A stretch of DNA of 17,536 nt from Lachnoclostridium sp. (GTDB lineage: Bacteria; Bacillota_A; Clostridia; Lachnospirales; Lachnospiraceae). The notes under the pieces are model-generated. The model was not told the origin of the DNA and did not search any database. It worked only from the letters and a program-made list of their open reading frames with translations. The DNA lies in NCBI GenBank assembly GCA_015057755.1, contig SVDR01000047.1, positions 1 to 17,536 on the forward strand, written 5' to 3'. How positions within the stretch are numbered: position 1 is the stretch's first letter; each line of letters opens with the position of its first letter. Shown piece after piece: positions 1 through 8,039 of the stretch. A program made the translations under genes and the position numbers.

Positions 1-18
1 CGCCTCGACTTGGTTACT

Positions 19-90
19 GGCCCGTTGGTCAAGCGGTCAAGACGACGGCCTCTCACGCCGTAAACCCGGGTTCGATTCCCGGACGGGTCA
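19..90 (+). tRNA. tRNA-Glu, anticodon CTC
   Basis: A full cloverleaf can be drawn. The acceptor arms at 19-25 and 83-89 pair over 7 bases with one G-T wobble, and A90 is the discriminator. The anticodon stem (45-49 with 57-61) closes a 7-base loop with CTC at 52-54, which reads GAG (Glu). The T arm holds the GGTTCGATTCC signature. CCA is not encoded, so CCA-adding enzyme would have to supply it. The 18 bases before it hold nothing I can identify. Confidence 0.96.
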
Positions 91-92
91 TG

Positions 93-124
93 AAGCTGTT
101 GCATGAAAGTGCAGCAGCTTTTTT
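93..124 (+). terminator. Intrinsic terminator after tRNA-Glu
   Basis: Arms 94-103 and 110-119 pair over 10 bases (one G-T wobble) around a 6-base loop and run into a T tract at 119-124. It starts three bases after the tRNA-Glu 3' end. It lies between two tRNA genes, so tRNA-Thr would depend on read-through or on a promoter I cannot see. Confidence 0.85.
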
Positions 125-156
125 ACAATTAAAACGGTTCCGCAAGGAACAAAAAA

Positions 157-229
<73 letters not shown>

Positions 230-277
230 TTTTTATTTATCTTTTTTGGGGGAGAACGCCAAAATGAATGTTAAACT

Positions 278-296
278 ATTGTCTTTGATTGACAAT
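278..296 (+). repeat. Inverted repeat over the -35 of the BTAD/sortase promoter (candidate operator)
   Basis: ATTGTC (278-283) and GACAAT (291-296) are a perfect 6-bp inverted repeat separated by 7 bases. The right arm overlaps the -35 hexamer TTGACA (289-294). A direct repeat TGATT also occurs at 286-290 and 296-300, a 10-base period. Either could be an operator. The repeats are visible, but protein binding is inference and the arms are short enough to arise by chance. Confidence 0.4.
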
Positions 297-317
297 GATT
301 TCAATATGGAATATACT
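289..317 (+). promoter_or_regulatory. Sigma-A promoter of the BTAD regulator - sortase unit
   Basis: TTGACA (289-294) and TATACT (312-317) are separated by exactly 17 bases, one mismatch from the housekeeping consensus. Transcription should begin near 324, giving a leader of about 30 bases with a strong GGAGGGG ribosome binding site at 341-347. This is the best promoter match in the window. Confidence 0.85.
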
Positions 318-353
318 TAATAAAATGCATTACTCTTAGAGGAGGGGCATTCT

Positions 354-1595
354 ATGAGTATGGAAAGCGAGAAAACGGATAAACTGGTGTTAAATATGAT
401 GGGAGGCTATAGTCTCACATATGGAGATAAACCGTTGATCCTGGGAAGAGGAAAATTAACAAAATCTGTTCAGCTGCTTCAGATTTTGTTATTACATTTG
501 GAAAACGGCATTGCGAAAGATGATTTAGTTCAGGCGTTATACAGTTGGGATGAGATCGGTAACACCAATAACAGTCTGAATAGCATGATCTATCGTTTGA
601 AAAATCAGTTGATTGCTGCCGGAATGCCAAAAGAAGATTATATCACGATAAAAAATGGAATTTGCAAATGGGAAGGAAGCGTGTCTGTAGAGGTCGATGT
701 TATAGAATTTGAGACCTGTGCGAAACGTGCTTCCGAATTAACGGGTGCAGAAAAGGCAGAAATGTTAGAGCGTGCACTCGCAATTTATCGTGGAGAATTT
801 CTGCCGCAGCTTTCCAGTGAGATGTGGGTTACAGTGGAATGTGTAAGGCTGAAAAAGCTTTACATCTCATGTGTGATACTTCTGGGAAGAATATATGAAG
901 AAACTCAAGAATTCCAGAAGCTTCTTCAGATATATCAGAAAGCAGCAGAGCTATATCCGTTTGATGAATGGCAGGAAAAAATCGTTGACTGTCTTCAAAA
1001 AATGGGAAAGTTTGATGAAGCCTATCGCGTATATCAGGATACCGTGCGTTTGTACTCGGAAGAATTAGGAGCGCCTCCGTCTGCGAAGATGCGTGAACAA
1101 CTTCAGAAAATGAATGGAAAGCTGTTAAACAGCGAAAATGATTTCTTAAAGATACAAGATAATCTTTGTGAGTCAGAGTGGAAGAAAGGTGCATATTACT
1201 GTGCATATCCGAGTTTTGTAGATACATATCGTTTGATGTGTCGGATCATTGAGCGAAGCGGAGAGTCTGTATACTTAATGGTATGTACGTTGTGTCAAGA
1301 TGGTCAGTCGGAAAAAGCGGATCCAAAGGTGCAGACGGCTCTTGGAAATGCAATTGAAAAAGTCCTTCGAAGAGGAGATGCTTATACCAGATACAGCAGA
1401 AACCAGTATCTCATACTTCTTTCTGCAACGCAGCGAGAGAACTGTGATATGATTTTCAGACGAATCGAAAAAAGATTTAACGAGGGAAATAAATACACGG
1501 GATACCACATCGAATATGATGTGACAGAAGTTGTAGATTTTATGCATAACAACGATGTGCCGCTCAAATTTAAAAACACTATTAATGTATGGTAA
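354..1595 (+). CDS. BTAD-family transcriptional regulator with degenerate GGDEF-like C-terminus
   Basis: Predicted cytoplasmic DNA-binding regulator of 413 aa. Residues 10-110 look like an OmpR/SARP-type winged helix, and 115-255 a helical, TPR-like bacterial transcriptional activator domain ending in the typical YSEELGAPPS segment. Residues about 280-400 resemble a GGDEF fold: RRGDAYTRYSRNQY (339-352) aligns with the RGGD..ARYGGDEF motif of diguanylate cyclases, with SRNQY where GGDEF would be. No cyclase activity is therefore expected. The ATG at 354 lies 6 bases after GGAGGGG; a second ATG at 360 is less well placed. Its last 7 bases overlap the sortase gene, which implies translational coupling. 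The minus-strand gene at 2534-3730 has the same architecture. The BTAD call is family knowledge; the target genes and ligand are unknown. Confidence 0.85.
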   Translation: MSMESEKTDKLVLNMMGGYSLTYGDKPLILGRGKLTKSVQLLQILLLHLENGIAKDDLVQALYSWDEIGNTNNSLNSMIYRLKNQLIAAGMPKEDYITIKNGICKWEGSVSVEVDVIEFETCAKRASELTGAEKAEMLERALAIYRGEFLPQLSSEMWVTVECVRLKKLYISCVILLGRIYEETQEFQKLLQIYQKAAELYPFDEWQEKIVDCLQKMGKFDEAYRVYQDTVRLYSEELGAPPSAKMREQLQKMNGKLLNSENDFLKIQDNLCESEWKKGAYYCAYPSFVDTYRLMCRIIERSGESVYLMVCTLCQDGQSEKADPKVQTALGNAIEKVLRRGDAYTRYSRNQYLILLSATQRENCDMIFRRIEKRFNEGNKYTGYHIEYDVTEVVDFMHNNDVPLKFKNTINVW

Positions 1596-2494
1596 AATTC
1601 GAAATTCGAAAATTTATAAAACTGATTTTGCTGATTGTTTTTGCTGTTAGTTTTGCCATGTTTGTATATAACCAGTATCAGAGTATGGATGCTCAGAATG
1701 CGTATGAACAGGCAGAGTCGATTGCCAATGAGACAACAGAGGCGACGACATCAGTGACAGAAGCGACAACAGAAGCAACTGCAGAGGAAACGACAGAAGA
1801 AGAGGCGAAGCCTCTTATATGGCAGGAAGCTCCGGTGGAAGATGACGATTCGTTTATCCTGGAACTTGCAGAAAAAAATCTGGGTGCACTTCGTGAAGTG
1901 AATGCAGATGTATTAGGATGGATTGAGATTCCGGGAACCCAGCTTGCGTATCCGATCATGGATGGTAACGATAATGAGTATTATTTGGAACATACCTGGG
2001 ATAAACAGCCAAGTGCGGCCGGATCTGTTTTTCTTGAGCAGTTAAATAATTCTGATTTAAGAGATTTTAATACGTTAATTTATGGACATCGCATGATGAA
2101 CGGCTCTATGTTTGGTTCATTAAAGTATTTTAATACCAATGAGCATTATGAAAAACATCCGTATGTATATATTCTGGATGATTCCGGAGTACATCGATAT
2201 GAGATATTTTCTGCTTATACGGCTCCGGTAGAAGGCGCAGCATTTGTCTATGGATTCCATAATGAAGAGGGAATGCAGTTGTTTTTGGATTACTGCATGT
2301 CAAATTCTGAGATTGATACGGGCGTGGTTCCAACCGTCGATGATAAGATTTTGACGTTGGTCACATGTACCGGAAGAGGATATGAGGCGCGATGGGTTGT
2401 TCAGGCACGTTTAAAAGGTGTAGAAGGAAATCCAAAACGTTTTTATGAAAAACCAACGGGAGAAGTGGATGCAACGCAAAAGACAACTCAATGA
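1589..2494 (+). CDS. srtB: Class B sortase with long Thr/Glu-rich linker
   Basis: Membrane-anchored cysteine transpeptidase of 301 aa that would attach sorting-signal proteins to the cell wall or build pilin-like polymers. One N-terminal membrane segment (about 9-27) is followed by a linker rich in Thr, Glu and Ala (about 45-75). The sortase fold follows, with His167 (IYGHRM), Cys260 (LVTCTG) and Arg268 (ARWVV). These are the expected catalytic triad, and the surrounding motifs fit class B. The ATG overlaps the stop of the upstream regulator by 7 bases, so the two form one transcription unit. The stop codon lies within the 5' arm of the terminator. No substrate with a C-terminal sorting signal is encoded in the window, so substrate and sorting motif are unknown. 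The linker seems long for the family. Confidence 0.9.
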   Translation: MVKFEIRKFIKLILLIVFAVSFAMFVYNQYQSMDAQNAYEQAESIANETTEATTSVTEATTEATAEETTEEEAKPLIWQEAPVEDDDSFILELAEKNLGALREVNADVLGWIEIPGTQLAYPIMDGNDNEYYLEHTWDKQPSAAGSVFLEQLNNSDLRDFNTLIYGHRMMNGSMFGSLKYFNTNEHYEKHPYVYILDDSGVHRYEIFSAYTAPVEGAAFVYGFHNEEGMQLFLDYCMSNSEIDTGVVPTVDDKILTLVTCTGRGYEARWVVQARLKGVEGNPKRFYEKPTGEVDATQKTTQ

Positions 2495-2530
2495 CAAGGA
2501 TTTGTAATTTGTCACTGAGTTGTCTTTTTA
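2480..2530. terminator. Bidirectional terminator between srtB and the convergent BTAD gene
   Basis: Arms 2480-2490 plus 2492-2497 pair with 2509-2514 plus 2516-2526, leaving a single A/C mismatch over about 18 positions. A T tract follows on the plus strand (2525-2529), and an A-rich tract lies before the 5' arm (2478-2481), so the reverse orientation also has a U run. It ends the sortase transcript on one side and the minus-strand regulator, whose stop is at 2534, on the other. Confidence 0.9.
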
Positions 2531-2533
2531 TAA

Positions 2534-3730
2534 TTATTGGATCGTTGTGGATGGGGTAAGCTGTTCCACTGAAAATGTGATTTTTGCGGAGGAGCGAGGG
2601 TGTGCTTTGTTATAAGCAGAAATAATGCGCTTTGAAACCATGCAGCTATTTTCGTAGTTTGCCTCACGGAGCATAATGATATACTGATTCATACTGCATT
2701 GAGTATAGGCATCACCGCGCCTTAAATTGAAACGAATATGATCGCTAAGGCGTTCCATAGACTGTTCCAAAATTTGTTTGGTAAGCAGCTTCTCATTTTT
2801 TCCGGATACGGAAACCAGTACGATGTGGCTGACTTTACCGTTTCGTGCGCTGACACGGGCTTCTGCATGACAAAGCACCTTAAAATAGTCGTATTCGCAT
2901 TTCAAAGCACCGGCACTTGAATTGTTCGTCAAGAGAGAATCCAGTACCATATCCATGGAGAGGCTTTGATTTGTCAGTGTTTCCATGATTTCACGATAAT
3001 ATTTGTAAAGATCTTCACCAGGTTTTGTTCCGGAATCTGCAAATAAACGCTGGCTCAATGTCTCATATACAGAAATCGCAGAGGACTGATCGTTGTTAAC
3101 CATGTGCGCCTGCATCAGTAATCTGTGCAATGGTTCATGATACGGTTCGAAACCGATAGCCCTCTTTAAAATCGCGATGGCTTCTTTTGTACGGTTGAGA
3201 GAGAGGAGTATCGGTGCAGTTTCCATGATCTTGCTTATATACAAGTGATGATAGTAGTTTCGCGGAGATATGATCCATTCATCATCCGGAAGGTTGGATA
3301 AAAATACTCCGTTATATAGGCTGATTGCCTTTAAATTCGATTCGAGACGTTCGGCTTCATCCTGACAGTCAGCAAGGCATGCCTGTTCAAATTCTTCAAT
3401 ATCCAAAGTCATCGGAATGTTCATATTCCATGTATATCCATTATCCTGCCAGGTAACAAGCTGATGTCCTGCATTTTCTTCGAGCTGGTCTAAGAGTGAA
3501 CGAACCCGATAGAATGTAATCTTTAGTGCATTTTCCGGATTGCTGCTGGTTGTCTCTTCACCCCATAATAACTGAATAAGTTCTTTTCTTGAAACGATCT
3601 GACCGCGTCTGCAGAGAATATAAGCAAGAAGAAGCCATATTTTTTTGGTTCGATTCTGATTATCAGAGATCAGATTGTCACCGGCTTGGAAAGAAAAGTC
3701 ACCTAACATCTGTATAGATAGATGTTCCAT
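2534..3730 (-). CDS. BTAD-family transcriptional regulator with degenerate GGDEF-like C-terminus (second copy)
   Basis: Regulator of 398 aa with the same layout as the gene at 354-1595. A winged helix-like domain spans residues 3-105. The helical BTAD domain spans about 108-250, ending in a FADSGTKPGEDLY segment. A C-terminal domain spans about 280-390 and carries RRGDAYTQCSMNQY (337-350). The motif RRGDAYTxxSxNQY is common to both proteins and lacks the GGDEF residues, so a shared non-catalytic role such as ligand sensing or dimerisation is inferred. Outside the motifs the two sequences differ substantially, so any duplication is old. The ATG at 3730 has GGAGA 6 bases upstream. The gene converges on the sortase unit and shares its terminator. 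DNA targets cannot be named. Confidence 0.83.
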   Translation of the reverse strand: MEHLSIQMLGDFSFQAGDNLISDNQNRTKKIWLLLAYILCRRGQIVSRKELIQLLWGEETTSSNPENALKITFYRVRSLLDQLEENAGHQLVTWQDNGYTWNMNIPMTLDIEEFEQACLADCQDEAERLESNLKAISLYNGVFLSNLPDDEWIISPRNYYHHLYISKIMETAPILLSLNRTKEAIAILKRAIGFEPYHEPLHRLLMQAHMVNNDQSSAISVYETLSQRLFADSGTKPGEDLYKYYREIMETLTNQSLSMDMVLDSLLTNNSSAGALKCEYDYFKVLCHAEARVSARNGKVSHIVLVSVSGKNEKLLTKQILEQSMERLSDHIRFNLRRGDAYTQCSMNQYIIMLREANYENSCMVSKRIISAYNKAHPRSSAKITFSVEQLTPSTTIQ

Positions 3731-3784
3731 ATAGATTCTCCATTCATTTATAATTATGTATTGATTTAATTATATTTGTAACCA

Positions 3785-3813
3785 AATCTAAATAGATAAT
3801 ACCATTGTTTCAA
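3785..3813 (-). promoter_or_regulatory. Possible sigma-A promoter of the minus-strand BTAD gene
   Basis: Read on the minus strand, TTGAAA (3808-3813) and TAGATT (3785-3790) are 17 bases apart. The -35 is a good match and the -10 a moderate one (4/6). A second TATAAT-like hexamer lies closer to the gene but lacks a good -35. Confidence 0.45.
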
Positions 3814-3841
3814 GGAAATGTGAATAGCTTTTTGAATAAAG

Positions 3842-3880
3842 AAAAACGGATCTGGAGTATCATGGCCCAGATCCGTTTTT
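3842..3880 (-). terminator. Terminator of prs (probably bidirectional)
   Basis: Arms 3842-3855 and 3867-3880 pair perfectly over 14 bases, including five A/T pairs that supply a T run on either strand, around an 11-base loop. It lies 18 bases past the prs stop on the minus strand. It also separates prs from the start region of the minus-strand BTAD gene. Confidence 0.9.
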
Positions 3881-3897
3881 GGTATGGATTATTATAA

Positions 3898-5088
3898 TTA
3901 GATAATACCGCCGTCGTTGTATTTCTTGATGAGGGACTGGATCTTCTCTGTGGAAGTGAGTGCTGTCTCAAGAGATACGTCATGGTTCATAGAGTTGATG
4001 ATCGCAGCGATGAATTTACTTACATCTGCTTCCACGTACCACGGTTTTGTTAAGAGTTCCGGTGCGCGGTAGTTTAAGTTTGTTGTAACAACGCTGTCGA
4101 TGTAACCTTTTGCATAGTATTCATCGAATTTTTCAAAACCGCTTGTGAAGAGACCGAATGTACAGCAGACAACAACTTTTTCTGCCTTTCTCTCTTTTAA
4201 GGATCTTGCTGTATCTAACATGGATTCACCGGAGGAGATCATATCGTCAACAATAACAACAGTCTTTCCTTCTACGGAACTTCCCAAGAATTCGTGAGCA
4301 ACGATCGGGTTACGGCCGTTTACTACTTTGGAGTAGTCACGTCTCTTATAGAACATACCCATATCAACACCGAGGTTGTTTGCAAGGTATACGGCACGGC
4401 CCATAGCGCCTTCGTCCGGGGAGATTACCATGAGATGGTCTTTGTCAATTTTTAATGTCTTGTCATGTTTGAACAGGGCTTTGATAAACTGGTATGTCGG
4501 CATAAAGTTGTCAAAGCCGGATAACGGGATCGCATTCTGTACGCGCGGGTCATGAGCATCAAATGTGATGATGTTCGCAACGCCCATGTTGTGAAGCTCT
4601 TCCAGTGCCATCGCACAGTCAAGGGACTCACGGTGAGTACGTTTGTGCTGACGGCTCTCATAAAGGAACGGCAGAATTACGTTGATTCTGTGAGCAGTAG
4701 AAGAACAAGCACCGATGATACGCTTTAAGTCTGCGTAGTGGTCATCCGGAGACATATGGTTCTCATAGCCTGCCATTTTATAAGTGAGAGAGTGGTTTGT
4801 TACATCAACCATGCAGAATACGTCTGTACCACGTACAGATTCTTTTACGACACCTTTTGCTTCACCACTTCCGAAACGCGGGCATGCACAGTCAAGAAGG
4901 TAAGAGTCCACATCATAACCTCTGTACTGAAGATCCTGCTGTCTGCGGATTAATTCTTCTGCGTCATTGCGACGGAAATTTACGATGTGATCGTTGACCT
5001 TTTTTGCCAGGTCACTACAGCTTTCCAGTGCAGCGATTTTTAACGGCGCAACAGGAAGGCGGTCATTGAAAACGTGCTGATTCGACAT
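3898..5088 (-). CDS. prs: Ribose-phosphate pyrophosphokinase (PRPP synthetase), long form
   Basis: Makes PRPP from ribose 5-phosphate and ATP for purine, pyrimidine, NAD, His and Trp synthesis in the cytoplasm. The PRPP-binding loop VVIVDDMISSGESMLDTA lies near residues 277-294. SVRGTDVF (85-92), the FLYESRQHKR loop (141-150) and FDAHDPRVQ (176-184) match the SVRGKDVF, YFGYARQDRK and DLHA.QIQ regions of the family. At 396 aa it is longer than the usual 310-320, with extra residues mainly at the N-terminus and around 40-70. I chose the ATG at 5088 because GGAGGAA (5097-5103) sits 8 bases upstream. The longer reading from a TTG at 5121 would put that ribosome binding site inside the coding region. 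It has its own promoter, divergent from the der operon. The divergence from typical Prs suggests a lineage-specific subfamily. Confidence 0.92.
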   Translation of the reverse strand: MSNQHVFNDRLPVAPLKIAALESCSDLAKKVNDHIVNFRRNDAEELIRRQQDLQYRGYDVDSYLLDCACPRFGSGEAKGVVKESVRGTDVFCMVDVTNHSLTYKMAGYENHMSPDDHYADLKRIIGACSSTAHRINVILPFLYESRQHKRTHRESLDCAMALEELHNMGVANIITFDAHDPRVQNAIPLSGFDNFMPTYQFIKALFKHDKTLKIDKDHLMVISPDEGAMGRAVYLANNLGVDMGMFYKRRDYSKVVNGRNPIVAHEFLGSSVEGKTVVIVDDMISSGESMLDTARSLKERKAEKVVVCCTFGLFTSGFEKFDEYYAKGYIDSVVTTNLNYRAPELLTKPWYVEADVSKFIAAIINSMNHDVSLETALTSTEKIQSLIKKYNDGGII

Positions 5089-5147
5089 GTCAAAGATTCC
5101 TCCGATTTTACATTGTTTCAAAATTTGTATCAGGTACTTCCACTATG

Positions 5148-5177
5148 TTTATAACATTTTTCGGCGTTTTTCGTCAA
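5148..5177 (-). promoter_or_regulatory. Sigma-A promoter of prs
   Basis: On the minus strand TTGACG (5172-5177) is followed after 18 bases by TATAAA (5148-5153). Transcription would start near 5141, giving a leader of about 50 bases that contains the GGAGGAA ribosome binding site. It stands back to back with the promoter of the DUF512 operon. Confidence 0.65.
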
Positions 5178-5215
5178 TACTTCTTCCTGTATTACTTAAA
5201 AAAGAACATCATTTC

Positions 5216-5244
5216 TTTACAAATCGGACGAAGATTGATATGAT
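5216..5244 (+). promoter_or_regulatory. Sigma-A promoter of the DUF512-der-plsY-gpsA operon
   Basis: TTTACA (5216-5221) and TATGAT (5239-5244) are 17 bases apart, each one mismatch from consensus. The gaps between the following genes are only 13, 3 and 11 bases and show no terminator, so this promoter probably serves the operon through gpsA. Confidence 0.7.
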
Positions 5245-5287
5245 AAGATAATAAAGTAGAAAATATAAAATGGGATAGGTATATACA

Positions 5288-6697
5288 TTGAAAAAATATA
5301 ATGGACACAAAATAACAGAAGTGGCTCCTGGTTCCATTGCAGAAGAGCTGGAGCTGGAAGCAGGGGATATCCTGATGACCATTGACGGGGAAGAACTGGA
5401 GGATATCTTCGATTATAATTTCATGACAGACAATGAGCGTTTTGTCATGGTCGTAAGAAAAGCCAACGGCGAAGAATGGGAACTGGAGATTGAGAGCGGC
5501 GGTGAGGATCTTGGACTTACGTTTGAAAATGGTCTGATGAGCGATTACCGTTCCTGCAGAAACAAGTGTATTTTCTGTTTTATTGACCAGATGCCTCTGG
5601 GAATGCGCGATACCCTGTATTTTAAAGATGACGACTCCAGATTGTCTTTTTTACAGGGAAACTATATTACGCTGACCAACATGAGCGATAAGGATATTGA
5701 CCGAATCATCAAGTTCCATCTGGCGCCGATCAATATTTCCGTGCAGACCATGAACCCGGAACTGAGATGCAAGATGCTGACCAACCGTTTTGCCGGTGAG
5801 GCGCTGAAAAAGCTGGATCGTCTGTATGAAGCCGGTACGGAGATGAATGGGCAGATCGTACTTTGCAAAGGGGTAAATGACGGAAAAGAACTGGAATATA
5901 CCATTGAGAAGCTGGCAGAATATGCTCCGCATATGCAGAGTGTTTCGGTGGTTCCGGTCGGTCTTTCCAAGTACCGTGACGGTCTTTATCCGTTAGAGCC
6001 GTTTACAAAGGAAGATGCATGTGAAGTGATCGATATGATCGAACGCTGGCAGAAAAAGATTTACGAGGAGCACCAGATTCACTTTATCCATGCAAGTGAT
6101 GAGTGGTACATTCTGGCAGAGCGTGAACTTCCGGAAGAGGATCGCTATGACGGATATATTCAGTTGGAAAACGGTGTTGGTATGATCCGCCTTCTTTATG
6201 AGGAAGTGATGGATGCGCTGGACGGTGCAGATGATGACGGTGTGTGCGAAGAACTGTCAGTTGCGACAGGATTCCTGGCTTATCCGTATTTAAAGCGTTT
6301 GATCGCGGAGATTGAGAAGAAATATCTGGGACGCAAGGTGCACCTGTATCCGATCCGCAATGATTTCTTCGGCGAGATGATCACGGTGGCAGGTCTGATC
6401 ACCGGACAGGATCTGATTGCACAGTTAAAGGATAAAGCGCTTGGTGAAAGACTTCTTTTACCGGCATGTATGTTCAAGAGCGGAGAGGAAGTGTTCCTGG
6501 ACGATCTTACAAAAACTGATGCGGAAGATTCTTTACAGATTCCGATTCATATAGTAAAATCAAGCGGATACGATTTCGTTGAAGCCATTTTAGACCGCGA
6601 AGCGGCTGCTGTTCAGACTGCGGAACATGGTGCATACGAATTATCTATGAAAGATTTTGAACTCTCTGATGACGGAGAGGTAATTGATTACAATTAG
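5288..6697 (+). CDS. PDZ / radical SAM / DUF512 protein of unknown function
   Basis: A 469-aa protein with a PDZ-like N-terminus (about 5-60, with APGSIAEELELEAGDIL). A radical SAM-like segment carries C90-x3-C94-x2-C97 (CRNKCIFC), which would bind a 4Fe-4S cluster. A C-terminal DUF512 region follows from roughly residue 225 onward. Family knowledge links this architecture to clostridia and cyanobacteria and places it next to der, but its reaction is not known. The start is TTG at 5288, behind a modest GGGATAGG site. A stop codon lies in frame just upstream (5276-5278) and the PDZ begins at once, so no ATG start fits. It is first in the operon, 13 bases before der. A role in ribosome or RNA modification is only a guess from the neighbour. 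Confidence 0.9.
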   Translation: MKKYNGHKITEVAPGSIAEELELEAGDILMTIDGEELEDIFDYNFMTDNERFVMVVRKANGEEWELEIESGGEDLGLTFENGLMSDYRSCRNKCIFCFIDQMPLGMRDTLYFKDDDSRLSFLQGNYITLTNMSDKDIDRIIKFHLAPINISVQTMNPELRCKMLTNRFAGEALKKLDRLYEAGTEMNGQIVLCKGVNDGKELEYTIEKLAEYAPHMQSVSVVPVGLSKYRDGLYPLEPFTKEDACEVIDMIERWQKKIYEEHQIHFIHASDEWYILAERELPEEDRYDGYIQLENGVGMIRLLYEEVMDALDGADDDGVCEELSVATGFLAYPYLKRLIAEIEKKYLGRKVHLYPIRNDFFGEMITVAGLITGQDLIAQLKDKALGERLLLPACMFKSGEEVFLDDLTKTDAEDSLQIPIHIVKSSGYDFVEAILDREAAAVQTAEHGAYELSMKDFELSDDGEVIDYN

Positions 6698-6710
6698 AGT
6701 GAGGTAAAAT

Positions 6711-8036
6711 ATGAGTAAGCCAGTAGTAGCGATCGTAGGTCGTCCGAACGTAGGTAAATCTACATTATTTAATGTTCTGGCAGGCAGTACGATTTCCATC
6801 GTAAAAGATACTCCGGGTGTAACAAGAGACCGTATTTATGCGGATTGTACTTGGTTAAACCATGCTTTTACATTGATTGATACCGGTGGTATTGAACCGG
6901 ATTCCAAAGATATCATTCTCTCACAGATGAGAGAGCAGGCACAGATTGCCATCGATACCGCAGACGTGATCATTTTCATCGTAGATGTTAGACAGGGTCT
7001 GATCGATGCGGACTCCAAGGTTGCGGACATGCTCAGAAAGTCCAAAAAACCTGTAATTCTTGCAGTAAATAAAGTGGACAGCATTGCAAAGTACGGCAAT
7101 GATGTGTATGAATTCTACAACCTCGGCATGGGAGATCCGGTTCCGGTTTCTGCCGCATCCCGTCTTGGTCTTGGTGATCTTCTGGATGAAGTGACAAAAC
7201 ACTTCAGAGCAGACCAGTATGAAGACGAAGAAGATGACAGACCGCGTATCGCCATCGTGGGTAAGCCGAACGTAGGTAAATCTTCAATTGTAAATAAGCT
7301 TTGCGGTGAAAACCGTGTGATCGTATCCGATATTGCAGGTACAACCAGAGATGCAGTTGATACGGAGATCGTACACAACGGTCAGGAATATGTATTTATT
7401 GATACAGCAGGTCTTCGCAGAAAGAGCAAAGTAAAAGAAGACATTGAGCGTTACAGCATTATCCGTACCGTAACAGCCGTAGAGCGTGCAGATGTGGTCC
7501 TTATGGTCATTGATGCGTCCGAAGGTGTAACGGAGCAGGATGCAAAGATCGCAGGCATCGCACATGACAAGGGTAAAGGTATTATCGTTGTTGTTAATAA
7601 ATGGGATGCCATTGAGAAGAATGACAAGACGATTTACGAGCATACAAAGAAGATCAAAGATATTCTTTCCTTTATGCCATACGCAGAGTATGTATTTGTT
7701 TCTGCGCTGACAGGTCAGAGAATGAACAAGCTGTTTGAACTGATCGATATGGTTCGCGAGAATCAGACGTTACGTGTTCAGACAGGTGTTCTCAACGAGA
7801 TCGTGACAGAGGCAGTTGCGATGCAGCAGCCGCCGTCTGATAAGGGCAAACGTTTAAAGATTTATTACACAACACAGGTTTCTGTAAAACCGCCGACATT
7901 TGTTGTATTTGTAAACGATAAAGAACTGATGCATTTCTCCTATACAAGATATCTGGAGAATAAGATTCGTGAGTCCTTTGGTTTCCGCGGTACATCTCTG
8001 AAGTTCATTATCCGCGAGAGGAAGGAGAAAGAATAG
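6711..8036 (+). CDS. der: Ribosome-associated GTPase Der (EngA)
   Basis: Essential double GTPase of 441 aa that acts in 50S ribosomal subunit assembly. The first G domain shows GRPNVGKS (10-17), DTPGVTRDR (33-41), DTGG (57-60) and NKVD (120-123). The second shows GKPNVGKS (184-191), DTAG (231-234) and NKWD (296-299). An acidic linker (170-176, EDEEDD) separates them, and a KH-like domain fills about 355-438. Length and order match the family exactly. The ATG has GAGG about 6 bases upstream. The stop is 3 bases before plsY, and the plsY ribosome binding site (AAGGAG) lies inside the last codons of der, implying tight coupling. Confidence 0.98.
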   Translation: MSKPVVAIVGRPNVGKSTLFNVLAGSTISIVKDTPGVTRDRIYADCTWLNHAFTLIDTGGIEPDSKDIILSQMREQAQIAIDTADVIIFIVDVRQGLIDADSKVADMLRKSKKPVILAVNKVDSIAKYGNDVYEFYNLGMGDPVPVSAASRLGLGDLLDEVTKHFRADQYEDEEDDRPRIAIVGKPNVGKSSIVNKLCGENRVIVSDIAGTTRDAVDTEIVHNGQEYVFIDTAGLRRKSKVKEDIERYSIIRTVTAVERADVVLMVIDASEGVTEQDAKIAGIAHDKGKGIIVVVNKWDAIEKNDKTIYEHTKKIKDILSFMPYAEYVFVSALTGQRMNKLFELIDMVRENQTLRVQTGVLNEIVTEAVAMQQPPSDKGKRLKIYYTTQVSVKPPTFVVFVNDKELMHFSYTRYLENKIRESFGFRGTSLKFIIRERKEKE

Positions 8037-8039
8037 GTC

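Noticed and set aside
1..18. 3' end of a further tRNA before tRNA-Glu
   Set aside because: Only 18 bases are visible, with no T-arm signature, so it cannot be supported.
1288..1595. Active diguanylate cyclase in the BTAD regulators
   Set aside because: The positions of GGDEF hold SRNQY and SMNQY, so the metal and substrate residues are missing.
5089..5121. Eleven extra N-terminal residues of Prs from a TTG start
   Set aside because: The GGAGGAA ribosome binding site lies inside this stretch, 8 bases before the ATG at 5088, so the shorter form is preferred.
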